A stretch of DNA of 64,000 nucleotides from Mytilus edulis. Lineage: Eukaryota > Mollusca > Bivalvia > Mytilida > Mytilidae. Positions 24,301-35,026 of this stretch are shown piece after piece. Each line of letters begins with the position of its first letter. Position 1 is the stretch's first letter. The stretch covers positions 33,183,133 through 33,247,132 of the forward strand of contig NC_092346.1 in assembly GCF_963676685.1 (NCBI RefSeq). Reading direction: 5' to 3'. The translations under genes were made by a program, and so were the position numbers. The notes under the pieces are model-generated. The model had not been told where the DNA came from and made no database searches. It saw only the letters and a program-made list of their open reading frames with translations.

Positions 24301-25030
24301 AATTAAAAAAAATATTTTCTAATTCTTTGTTTGTCTTCTTAAAGCTTCCGTATGTTATAACATCGAACAAATTTTTTTGTTCTATCGAAGAGGATTAATT
24401 TCTAATTTTTTTCTAATTTTAAAAAATATTTAATTTTAATTTTATTGTACATTTTTTTTTACAAAGTTGAACCTACAAGTAGGTAAATGTGTCATTGGTA
24501 ATTTTCTGTTGAGTTAGGCTATATTGTTACATATAATCCATGTTATGCTTAATTTGGAGCATGCTCAGTAATTGGAGATCTATTTGATAAATGCATTTTT
24601 GTTTCCCAATAAATCATTGTATTAATAATTCAAGATAGGGTATCTTCATCATGGGAATTCTGTTTTGAAAAATTTGATATTGATAAGGAAAAGGAAAAGG
24701 CCGATTGTAAAAGTTCGTAACCTATAATTTCAAGACGTATAAGTTGATTTTGAACATTGTACATTGAAAATACAATTCAGGTTTGACTGCACTGCTTCAT
24801 TTTGAATACCATAAAGTTGATGTGTCTATATCAAATATATATAAAGGATATTGTATCATGAACCTACATGGTATTAAAAGCATTTATACCAATCTAAAAT
24901 CCAAGAAGGCTGCTTTTTATGCATAAATTTCAAACGAACTTTTTGAGGACTTTGTCTGTTTGTAACATTTTACTGGTTGATGGTATACCATACAATAACA
25001 TACTGGTTTGAAACAGACTCTATTACTAAT

Positions 25031-25330
25031 TAGATATAGGAAGATGTGGTGTGAGTGCCAATGAGACAACTCTCCATACAAATAACAATTTAAAAAGTAA
25101 ACCATTATAGGTTAAAGTACGGCCTTCAACACGGAGCCTTAGCTCACACCGAACAACAAGCTATAAAGGGCCCCAAAATTACTAGTGTAAAACCATTCAA
25201 ACGGGAAAACCAACGGTCTAATCTATATAAACAAAACGAGAAACGAGAAACACGTATATATTACATAAACAAACGACAACTACTGTACATCAGATTCCTG
25301 ACTTAGGACAGGTGCAAACATTTGCTATTA
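25031..25330 (+). repeat. Dispersed repeat A, near-full copy
   Basis: It runs from 'gatataggaagatgtggtg' through 'gtgccaatgagacaactctc', 'agtacggccttcaacacgga', 'accgaacaacaagctataaa', 'aaacgagaaacgagaaacac' to 'cctgacttaggacaggtgca'. It is absent from D3 and D1, so inserted after duplication. No ORF of note. Confidence 0.85.
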
Positions 25331-26351
25331 CTAAATCTACTTACATATTTTTTCCGTGAACCTATAATATTTCAAATTTTTGTGTTAGGATTATAGCAGA
25401 TATTAAGGTTTTGATTGTATGAAAAAGGACATAAAATGCACTATTTGGATGCTAAATCTGCATAAATAGTAAAATTCTTTACAGTCGTGAATATTACTCT
25501 AGGTTCATTACATCAGAAGCGCTTTTGATATTGATTCAAGTGATGTAATAATCTTGCCTGGAACATGATAAATATTTGTTTTGTTTAGCATTGACCGTGT
25601 TAATTAAGTATACTAATTTTTATGTCAGATCACTAAAGTATTATGTTGACAATATGATACTTCCATGGTCAGAATATTGTATATTTAAAACCACCTTGTT
25701 CTGTGTGATAATGAATCATTTAATGATATTAAAAAGATCAAAAGTTAGTTGTTTGTTTTTTAAATAGAGAGGTTAATGCAAAAACCGAAAAAAAACCATA
25801 AAAAACAACAAAAGATTACATCAACGGTATACAAAACACAATATAGAAAAGCAAAATACTGAGCGACATGAACCACTCTAAAAATGGTAGGTGAAAAGTA
25901 AAAGACTAAGCAACTTGAACGTCAACATGGTGATCTCAGATTGAGTTAAGATTGCAGACCTTTATTTTGGCTAAAAGATTGATTATTGCTTCCTAAAATC
26001 TAGTGGGAAATATTCCATGCATTTTGAAGCCACGAGGAATTTAACAGTTAAAGAATAGATAGAATATGCAAAGTGGGTCAATTGAAATAAAGGGCAGGAA
26101 AATTGGACTTCCACTACCATAAAAGGATGTCTAGGAAAAAGCTCTAAATTTGGTCTAGCAGACAGTCTTCATATGTGACTAATAGTGATCAAGGCCGTGC
26201 TATAGGTTAACTGATCATACACTCTTAATATAAAATGGAATTTCCACAAGACTTCAGCAAATGATACAGGGGCCCTTACATTTTCAATTGTGTAAACATA
26301 AGACAAATGAATTAGAGAACAATTTTATAGTTACCCAGGCCTTCCTCCTTA

Positions 26352-26868
26352 AAGACTTATTCCTGGGGTACCCTAATCTACAAAAAGAATTGAATATACA
26401 CCAAGCCACATACAAGAAGTACATATTCTAACCAGACATGAAAATATACTTAAAGATGCAGATAACCAAGGAAGTACTATGAAACTTATTGTTGGGGTAC
26501 CCTAACCTACAAAAAGAATTGAACACACAACAAGCCACATACAAGAAGTACATATTCTAACCAGACATGACGATATACTTAAAGATGCAGATAACCAATG
26601 AAGTACTATGAAACTTATTGTTGGGATACCCTAACATACAAAAAGAATTGAACACACAACAAGCCACATACAAGAAGTACATATTCTAACCAGACATGAA
26701 GATATACTTAAAGATGCAGATAACCTAGGAAGTACTATGAGGCTTATTGTTGGGGTACCCTAACCTACAAAAAGAATTGAATATACAACAAGCCACATAT
26801 AAGGAGTACATATTCTAATCAGATATGACGATATACTTGAAGATGCAGATAACCAATGTAGTACTATG
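26352..26868. repeat. 129-bp tandem repeat, four units
   Basis: The word gggg/gggatacc-ctaa recurs at 26365, 26494, 26623 and 26752, exactly 129 apart. Units include 'acaagccacatacaagaagt' and 'aagatgcagataacca'. 129 is 43 codons; one frame is open through each unit except for one TAA at the same place (…GVP stop). It directly abuts the ~350-bp satellite at 26880. Confidence 0.93.
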
Positions 26869-26879
26869 AAACGGTAATA

Positions 26880-27720
26880 GTTATCAAAGGTACCAGGATT
26901 ATAATTCAATACGCCAGACGCGCGTTTCGTCTACATAAGACTCATCAGTTACGTTCAGATCAAAATAGTTGTAAAGCCAAACAAGTAAAAAGTTGAAGAG
27001 CATTGTTGACCAAAAACTCCTAAAAGTTATGCCAAATACGGCCAAGGTAATCTATTCCTGTGATAAGTAAATCCTTAGTTTTTCGAAAAATTCAAAGTTT
27101 GTAACAGGAAGTTTATAAAAATTACCATATCATTGCTATTTATGTCAACACCGAAGTGCTGACTACTGGGCTGGTGATACCCTGGGGACGAAACGTCCAC
27201 CAGCAGTGGCATCGACCTAGTGGTGTAAATAGTTTCAAAGGTACCAGGATTATAATTTAATACGCCAAACGCGAGTTACGTCAACATAAGACTAATCAGT
27301 AACGCTCAAATCAAAGTAGTTGTAAAGCCAAACAAGTAAAAAGTTGAAGAACATTGAGGACCAAAAATTCCTAAAAGCTGTGCGAAATACGGCCAAGGTA
27401 ATCTACTTAGTTTTTCAAAAATTCAAAGTTTTGTAACAGGAAATTTATAAAAATGACCATATCATTAATATTTATGTCAACACCGAAGTGCTGACTACTC
27501 GGCTGGTGATACCCTCGGGGACGAAAGGTCAACCAGCAGTGACATCGAACCAGTGTTGTTAATATCTATCAAAGGTACCAGGATTATAATTTAATAAGTC
27601 AGACGGGTGTTTTGTAACAGGAAATTTATAAAAATGACCATATCATTGATACTCATGTCAACACCGAAGTGCTGACTACTTGGCTGGTAACTACTTCATT
27701 TCAGCCATTGAAATTTAAAA
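26880..27720. repeat. Satellite 'cgccagacgcgcgtttcgtc', three monomers in tandem
   Basis: 'ggtaccagg' starts at 26889, 27240 and 27574, giving monomers of 351 and 334 bases; the third is internally deleted. Each has the order ggtaccaggattataatt, cgccagacgcg, agactcatcagt, gttgaagagcattg, gtaacaggaaatttataaaa, gtgctgactactgg, accagcagtg.catcga. The core AGACGcgcgttTCGTCT is near-palindromic. Confidence 0.92.
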
Positions 27721-30700
27721 GATAAAAACAAGACATTTTAAACTTCATGCGTTAAAAGCGTTTTTCTGGATTTGCCATTTTCAGGAATACTCTGTATTTG
27801 AAAGACAATGATCTTTCACAACCATAACACATAAAACGTTATGATAAAAAAAAACAACTCGAAAGCAATAGTAGCCAAATTTACATTACTATTATTACCT
27901 GCAAGTGTTTCAGTTATACTTTTCAATCTTTAGAATTCTCAATTGGTAACATTGACGTTTTACGCCGATTATTGAGGATACATTTTTTATTTCGTTGGGA
28001 ATTTTATTTTTGCACATCAATATGGATACTTCTAAATGTTTGGTTGCACTGAATATTTATGAAATATTTTCCACCGGTAGTTGTAACGACACAATTTATG
28101 TATTTGGGTAAGATAATAGTCTATAAACAATAAACAGATATGGTATAAGTGCAAATAAGACAACTCTCCACCAGAAACCAAATGACATAGAAAGTACTTT
28201 TAAATTTTTCCCCGATTCAATCCGAAAACGAAGAAGATATCCATCTTTATAAAAAAAAAGAGAGAATTACAAGTTAAACAAACCGGTCTTATGCCGGCGT
28301 CACACATTGGCGTATAAACCGACGATGGAGGTATGTGGGGCATGTTTGTTACATATGCCTGGCGTAGTTTCAGCGCTTCGTGAACGTATAAAATGCAACC
28401 CTGATGTACCAAAAACGTGGTTCGGTATTCAACGAAACGTGATCTGGTATTTATATTGGCATATATGTCCGTGAATTTACAAGACCATGTCTATCCAGAT
28501 GTAGTACAAGGTACAACAATTTAGCACTCCACAGTTACAAAATAAAATTAAAATTGAGCTACCAAAATGTTTAATCATCTTCTATGCCTAGCTTTCTAAT
28601 ATATTAACCCAACTGTATGTGTCATACATATGCACATGTATGTAATCAATATCTTCAATAGATTTTCCATGGGATGGGGAAAATAATTCCTTGTTAATGT
28701 ATCCATGGCAACATTCTGCTTTTATTAACCATGAAATATTGCAAAAAGGGACATGAAAATGTTCCCACAAATTTGGTTTTAACTAGAAATTCAATGCCTT
28801 GAGTGATACCTTTTCTGAAACTGTAACATTTATCTACCAAATGATCAAATAAAAAGTAGATGTCTTTGAATTCGCTTCATTTTTTCGTACAATTTAATAC
28901 CAAAGTTCGTGCGAAAAAAAGTTGGAAAGAAACTTTACAATAATTGCTGGACCGATGTCTTGTGTGGATTTAAGAATACGGAGTGTCATACAGACAGTCT
29001 TGATGTTCCTTTAAACGCACTTTGAAGGCTATTTTAATCCTCAATTTCAAAAAGCGTACATTGTTTTTGACCACGTCCGGCGTATGTCGGTGCTATTCGC
29101 TGATGTGTGACGCCGGTATTACTTATAAAGTACACTTTACTTTTTTGATAACGGAACAAGTAAACTAAGACAGGCAATGATTGTCACATAAACATAGTAA
29201 TATTCATTTTATATATGTTTACAAGCTTTGTATGATGTATGATATATCTTCAGGCACAACAATTTCATTTGTCACTTTCAAGTTCCATACATATGAATCT
29301 TATTGTAGAGAAATAACAAATCGCTGTTTTACGCTTGAAGAATTTGAAAATAGATTAAAATTTTTTTTTGCTTTCGCAATACAGTCTTTTCGCGACTTTA
29401 GAACCTCATCTAAACGAACAACCCCAGCTACGGATTTTTTTCTTATTTTTGGTCTTCTTGCATGATATTATGGAAGAATGTTCGATATGATACAACCAAG
29501 GGTGCTAAGAACACCATAAAACACAAGACAAACAAACAAACAATTTGATTTTGAAGTGGACATACTTGCTAGACATTGGATTTGTATGAAAACGAAGTCG
29601 TTTTGGCTACGCAAATTCTCAAAAAATATGCAACTGTTTTGTAGAGATAAAGTACAGTTACAGAATAATGTCATTGAGAAATTCCTATCCGATTACTGTG
29701 CTTATCTATAAAAATTTGCATGAACGGATGATAATTTACCAAGTTTTAGAATTTGGATTTTCCCATTTCATTGTTAGTTTTCCTTTACTAAGGATCAAAT
29801 GTAAAACTTTAAAGCTGACGATATGTTAAGTTTTATTTACAAAAAGAACTTACTGTTCTAATTGCCTTTTTAAATATGCGTGCATTGTATAAGTAGATAA
29901 TGCCACAGCAGTATACCGCTGTTGGGTCATACATCGATTGAGACAAAAACAAATTCAGATTACAAACTAACACCGAGGGAGCACATCAACTATAAGAGGA
30001 AAACAACGAAACAACAGAAACACTGAAGTGAAAAAAAAATTAATCGGAAAGTCCATAATTACATGGCAAAATCAAATGACAAAACACATAAAAACGAATG
30101 GACAAGGACTGTCATATTCCTGACTTTGTACACTTGGCAACACACCCAGAAACGAACTATAAGATACATTGACTCAACATATGTTTTTTTCTTTCTGGTA
30201 AACATGATATATTTGCGGCCAAATATATCCTACTGTCAAATGTTTCTTTTCCCTAATAATTCCGTGTCATTTTTATCAAATGTTAAATTTCTTGATTAAA
30301 ATAGATCGTACACAGATACAACATATATCTGAACAATTGTTGCCCTCTCCTTGAGTGCAAAACTGAAAAGTTTATAATCCCAATTATAAAAAAAGATCAG
30401 AATAAAAACAGAAAGCACTATGTCTATTATTTGCTCTTCTTTATAAACAGATAAACAGAACTAAATAAAAGCGTATGATATTGGTTAGTGATTTTCATTT
30501 CACGTATTTTTACGCTGAATTTGCTTTGTATTTTAAGTTCATTTCTTCGTGCATGTTTTTAAGTAATGTATTTCCTTTACGTAATACGTTTTACTGTTTT
30601 GAATTTTAGAATAACATAAACGAGTCCAATTTGAATGCATCTGATGCGTATTTCGAACATCCATGTATCTTTAATGATTCTCGAGGCCAAACTATTTGTA

Positions 30701-31399
30701 TATCCAAAATGTTATACAAATGCCAAAGAGCGGATCAAACCAAAAAATGTGTGTTTTAATATACTTTTACGAGATTATTATTAACATTCATCGAATAATC
30801 TTCCCATTTGAGTCAATGTTATATACTAGTATCTTTTCTTTCTTTAAAAGTAAAAAAAGTAAAAGTGTGTCCGGAGGACCCAATGGCTGTACTACTATTG
30901 GTGTATGTTATTCGACTGATGTCAAATTAGTTAGTATCCGATTTCAATACCTTTTAACCGTGTCCGATTTGATTTACACACATGAGTCACGTGAATGTTA
31001 GAAATATATATCAAAACAGAACAAATTTAATCAAATTGTTTGAATAGAATTCTATTTAAATTGTGCCATTTTGGTAAATTTTGCCTCTATGAGGAGGATG
31101 AATAAAAATGTCATGTGATATAACCAATTTCCTATCTCCCCGCTGAAACAATTGTAACCAGAGACATATATACGTATCTATGTCTCTGTTATTATCTTCA
31201 CAGAATCTCCCTTTGTTGGCATTTAAAAGTTTAATTTTTTTTTAGAAATTATCCTGTATCTGATATTCCTATTTAATACACTTATTAAAATTTAATAATT
31301 ATAAACTTTTTAATTTAAGTTCCCTATTTTGTGTGGAGTAATTATGTGTGTACTTAAACAGTATTTTTGTTTTTAATAGTTGACATAGTTACACGCTGT
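27721..31399. other. Upstream segment U3 of gene copy C, non-coding
   Basis: This is collinear with U2 (16441-18239), but longer because of a 827-bp MITE (28292-29118) and a part near 30480-31010 that matches U1 (11400-12000) and is missing in U2. Small ORFs (94, 78 and 101 codons) do not keep their frame between copies, so they are rejected as genes. A 14-base stem (tacgtatc region, 31160-31200) is weak and not called. Confidence 0.6.
28292..29118. mobile_element. PIF/Harbinger-like MITE with TTA target duplication, 827 bp
   Basis: The ends are inverted T(G/A)CCGGCGTCACACAT (28292-28307 and 29103-29118), flanked by TTA on both sides (28289-28291, 29119-29121). A 3-bp TTA/TWA duplication with short terminal repeats is typical of PIF/Harbinger. 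The insert is absent from the sister segment near 17000. Internal ORFs of 60-70 codons are unremarkable. Its ends do not match those of the larger PIF/Harbinger element at 51132, so it belongs to another family. Confidence 0.82.
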
Positions 31400-31504
31400 A
31401 AACACTGTATCTTATACAACTTGACAGTGTTTGTCTTTGATTAATCACATGACGCGGTAGAATGACACTTCGGAATGGTTGTATTCACATGTAATCCTTT
31501 TTTG
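31400..31504 (+). promoter_or_regulatory. Conserved promoter-proximal region and exon 1 of gene copy C
   Basis: It matches A and B: 'actgtatcttataca', 'gattaatcacatgacgcggtagaatgacacttc', 'tgtattcacatgtaatc' and the donor tttg|gtaagt at 31505. The E-box cacgtgaca of A and B is changed here to acttgaca, so regulation of C may differ. Confidence 0.5.
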
Positions 31505-31806
31505 GTAAGTGTATTTCTCATAGCTATTCTATTTCAATTATATATATAGGAAATGTGATCAAACAACGCTATTTTAATTAAATGTTTTGTTTGTTATTTA
31601 AATATTACAATATTATAAACCCTTGAAGATTTGTATTCTATTTCCTTATTTTTGGTTTCTGATATCTGGTATATAAGGTACAACTAAAATGTCAACCATT
31701 CTCTTGTCCTGTGTTTTTCGCTCTAAATTTAATCTCGCAGTTTTTACACCTGATAGATTAAACCAGTAACAAAACGAAAGGAATTAGTAAAGATCGCAGT
31801 AGCAGG

Positions 31807-31960
31807 GGCGGATCCAGTCAGTTAAAAAAAAAGGGGGGGGGGGGGTTCCTAACCCAAGACAAAAAGGGGGGTTTCCAACTACACGTCTCCATTCAAATGC
31901 ATTTATCGTAAAAATAAAGGAGGGTTCCCACCCCCGAAACCCCCCCTCCTGGATCCGCCA
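31807..31960. mobile_element. Short element with GGCGGATCCAG...CTGGATCCGCC ends
   Basis: Inverted 11-base ends enclose about 130 bases with long G runs on the left and C runs on the right. Two other copies of the pattern lie at 41103-41231 and 61076-61200. No ORF. It looks like a tiny MITE; a target duplication could not be fixed. Confidence 0.6.
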
Positions 31961-32750
31961 ATGGGTAGGTATAGTGTCCGGCTAAGATCGTGGTTTTTCG
32001 AGTGATTCGATCGGGCATTTTCGAGTGTGACCACATTTTTTCGAGTGATTATGATAAAAAATGTAAACAAACAGACTTCCTTTCTGTCAAGATGTGATAT
32101 AAACGCTTGAGTTTAACATACACGGATATACAAGGTGTGTCAGTATTTAAGATAAAAATATCTTTTCAATCCGATATTATTTTTGTGAAAAAAGTTGAAT
32201 TTAGCCGTCCAAAAAACAGAATAAAGGCAATTTTATACACATACCAATGCAAATTTCGATGAAAATGCATACATAGAATCCTTATATTCTTAGATATACA
32301 GACATTTTACAAAAATTCTTGTTATTGTATTGAAAACGACACTTTGACACTAAATTCATTTCTATGTGTTCGGGTTTTTTCGAGAGCAGTCCGGGCTTTT
32401 TCGAGTGCGTCCGTGTTTTAATCAAGTGATTATACAAATTTTTTATGGCTTAAAATGTTAAATGTCAGTGTATTTACATTTAAAAACAATAAAAAAGAGT
32501 TCAAGCTATGTACTTTTTAATGCACAAAACCAAAGCATTCATTAGTTTGATTATGGTGTACAACGATTAAACTTTATAAACAAGTATCGTACATTTTTAT
32601 ATATTGTTGTTTGTCACTTCTTATAAAATACATGTTCATTATATATTCCCGATGCCAACAATCTAATGAAAGCATAGACAATTTGGATTGAGACGTACAA
32701 ATGTACGAACATATAGTGTGTTGAGCTGATGAACTATTCATTTTATTTTT

Positions 32751-32877
32751 AACTGTCTATATAATTAATTTTATTTAAAAAGGGAATTACATAACTGTCT
32801 ATATAATTAATTTTATTTTAAAAAGGGAATTACATAACTGTCTATATAATTAATTTTATTTTAAAAGGGAATAAAAA
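32751..32877. repeat. 42/43-bp tandem triplication
   Basis: 'aactgtctatataattaatt' starts at 32751, 32793 and 32836. The units differ by one A in the following A-run, and the third is cut short. It lies inside the 4.6-kb element. Confidence 0.93.
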
Positions 32878-33107
32878 GTGATCGGATTTAGTGTGTATTT
32901 TTTTGTTTTTGTTTCTTATGATTTTATTTTGTGGCGGCAGGGAGCAGACCTCTTTCATTAGAATACTTTTATTACATAGAATTTTTCTGATTCTTCTCTG
33001 CTGTCCAGATTTCTTATTGCGTTTTTGGTAAACAGCTGCGCCATGAGCGAATACTACGCCCGTAGCGATTTCAAAGAATAAAGTTCAATCTCTTATGTTG
33101 TGGCTTA

Positions 33108-33135
33108 TTGCGTGAACCCCTGAGGGTTCACGCAA
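33108..33135. other. Perfect 12-bp hairpin
   Basis: TTGCGTGAACCC and its inverse GGGTTCACGCAA are separated by four bases. It has no T-run, so it is not a bacterial-type terminator. Its role inside the 4.6-kb element is unknown. Confidence 0.6.
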
Positions 33136-34157
33136 TATTTATAAGTTATAAATATGGTCTATGGAGGAATATTCGGAAACTTTCTTTTTCTTCATCGGAA
33201 CATTTGTTCTTCTTATCTGTATTAGCTTCCTGCAATTAAGAGCACCTCCATACGGAGTATTCGATATATTTAAAACATGACATTAAAGTACTTTACACTG
33301 ATCGCTAACTCACTTATTTGGTATATGATGATAAAATATATACTTGAAAATCTATAGAGAAAAAAAACGAAATAGCTATCAATACGTATAGTTTTTAAAG
33401 AATGATACTGATTCAAAACATGGACACATGTACCTCAGTCTTCCAAAAATTGATAAAATTGATTTAGAAATAATTAATCAGGCATTGCGAACTGGTCAAC
33501 TAGTATGATACAATAAACATTAATTAATGTTTCTTACGACCGCTCATCAATAGGTGTAACTATCCCACGAGATGGATTGAGATTTAGAAATTAATTGACC
33601 TAATATAAAACCATTATTGAGGAGGCATAACTTTTGAATTCTAGATACAACATATTTCATTAATAAAATAGAGTCACCTATGATGTAACGTACATGTACA
33701 CAGATATGATCATGGTTAATTTAAAAGAAACGGTTATCAATGCAGTAGAATTAATTGATACACAAGAATATCCCTTAAAGATTCCCAACAATAGACAGTT
33801 ATACAAACCAGTTATAAGAGCGCCCATTGGTGGTATATTTTCACCATTATGCATATATCTGTATCAAATTAATGGCAATTTTTTGTATTAAACAACGAAA
33901 AACAGACACGATAATAAGCCAAAAAAGAAGAAAAAACAGGCTCCTGATTTTGGACAGTTATGTTTTTAAGTATACATGTATAAGCAGCAAATTGAATGTA
34001 TTAGCTGGATCCAACCCCATTTCTAATGTGGAACGGTTTTTTAGGCATTCACAAAACAAATGATTAGCAAGTAGCTTTGGTCTTATTGGTAGAAAAGAAC
34101 ATTCCACATTCTATAAAACAAAATAATCGTACTTTAACGATTAATCCCTCTGCAAAT

Positions 34158-34443
34158 TTTTGCACCTATCCTTAGTCAGGAATCTGATGTACAGTAGTTG
34201 TCGTCTGTTTATGTAGTTCATACGTGTTTCTCGTTTCTCGTTTTTATATAGATTAGACCATTAGTTTTCCCATTCGAATGGTTTTATACTAGTAATTTTT
34301 GGGTTCCTTTATAGCTTGCTGTTCGGTGTGAGCTAAGGCTCTGTGTTAAACTCCGTACCTTGATCTATAAGGGTTTACTTTTATAAATTGTTACTTGGAT
34401 GGAGAGATGTCTCATTGACACTCATACCACATCTTCCTATATC
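34158..34443 (-). repeat. Dispersed repeat A, minus-strand copy
   Basis: It reads in reverse the landmarks of the 25031 copy: 'tcaggaatctgatgtacag', 'cgtgtttctcgtttctcgt', 'tatagcttgctgttcggtgt', 'tcattgacactcataccaca'. It is nested inside the 4.6-kb TIR element, so it is younger than that insertion or was carried by it. Confidence 0.85.
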
Positions 34444-34910
34444 TATTTAATATGGCATTTTTTAACAGAAAAGTAAATAAAATGACTGAGGGACTTAGGT
34501 GAAATATTACCTCTATCAATAAGAACCCTAGAACTGTCATCCATTGTTAGTTGTTTGACCTTTCACGTTGGTAAAAATTAATATCGAAATAAAAACATTA
34601 TTTATCTCCTCACTTTATATTTAACACAACTCTCAATATACCCAAATTGTCCTGATTTACAATAAAATGGAAATATTATCTTCCACACACATGATAATGA
34701 AAACACGGAGATATAGCATAAAAAAAGTTCTAAAGTTCACGTTTTGACTTTTTTAAAAACCTTGTTATCTATATCTTGCATGAATAGACATTTCTCGTAA
34801 CACACTGAATAGAGTGTGATACGAAAATCTGCGTTAATTTGATTTCCTTATCCAGGATCATATTAAGATGATATTACGGCATCTCATTGGCTATTCGTTA
34901 GGTCATTTAT

Positions 34911-35026
34911 GAGAATGGTATACCGTTTGATATCAACTCTCGTTATTTAATTTCAATAGAATACACTCGCCGTATTATATTGAAATTAAATAACTAGAGT
35001 TGATATCAAGCGATATCCGTTCTCAC
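34911..35026. repeat. Inverted repeat with ~47-bp arms
   Basis: 'gagaatggtataccgttt' ... 'tatttaatttcaat' pairs with 'attgaaattaaata' ... 'aagcgatatccgttctcac'. The arms differ at a few places and the loop is about 20 bases. It may be a very short palindromic element nested in the larger one. Confidence 0.8.

Larger units (their letters stand above)
22934..24350. mobile_element. Fold-back element with arms made of a 42-bp palindrome-rich repeat
   Basis: The ends are inverted (CGGAAGC..TAAG), with TA on each side (22932-22933, 24351-24352). D3 at ~15265 shows the site without the insert. Both arms consist of tandem units 'tatcgagatctcggattatta' plus 'tatcgttatctcgatttatta' (21 + 21 bases) in opposite orientation. 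The spacer of about 360 bases (23475-23835) is unique. The ORFs in the arms (heptad-like LLYRYLD, LLYRDLG) are the repeat read in frame, not genes. Confidence 0.85.
22420..26340. other. Downstream segment D4 of gene copy B, with insertions
   Basis: This matches D3 up to about 22930, is broken by the fold-back element 22934-24350, then resumes ('gttctatcgaagagga') and runs to about 26340. It is interrupted again by repeat A (25031-25330) and by a deletion at ~25600, where it jumps to the part equivalent to D1 ~4565. The final part (25850-26270) matches D2 9180-9850 but with a single unit in place of the 47-bp array. No protein-coding gene is apparent. Confidence 0.7.

Noticed and set aside
28292-29118. 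Idea that this MITE is mobilised by the PIF/Harbinger element in the same window
   Set aside because: Terminal repeats differ (TGCCGGCGTCACACAT against TGGC(T/C)GTGTTCAGG), so a different transposase is expected.
33108-33135. Hairpin as a transcription terminator
   Set aside because: This is a eukaryotic locus, no T-run follows, and no gene ends there.
33694-33891. 65-codon ORF in the 4.6-kb TIR element (ELIDTQEYPLKIPNNRQ...)
   Set aside because: Protein-like composition, but too short, no recognisable domain and no splice partners found; not enough to call a gene.
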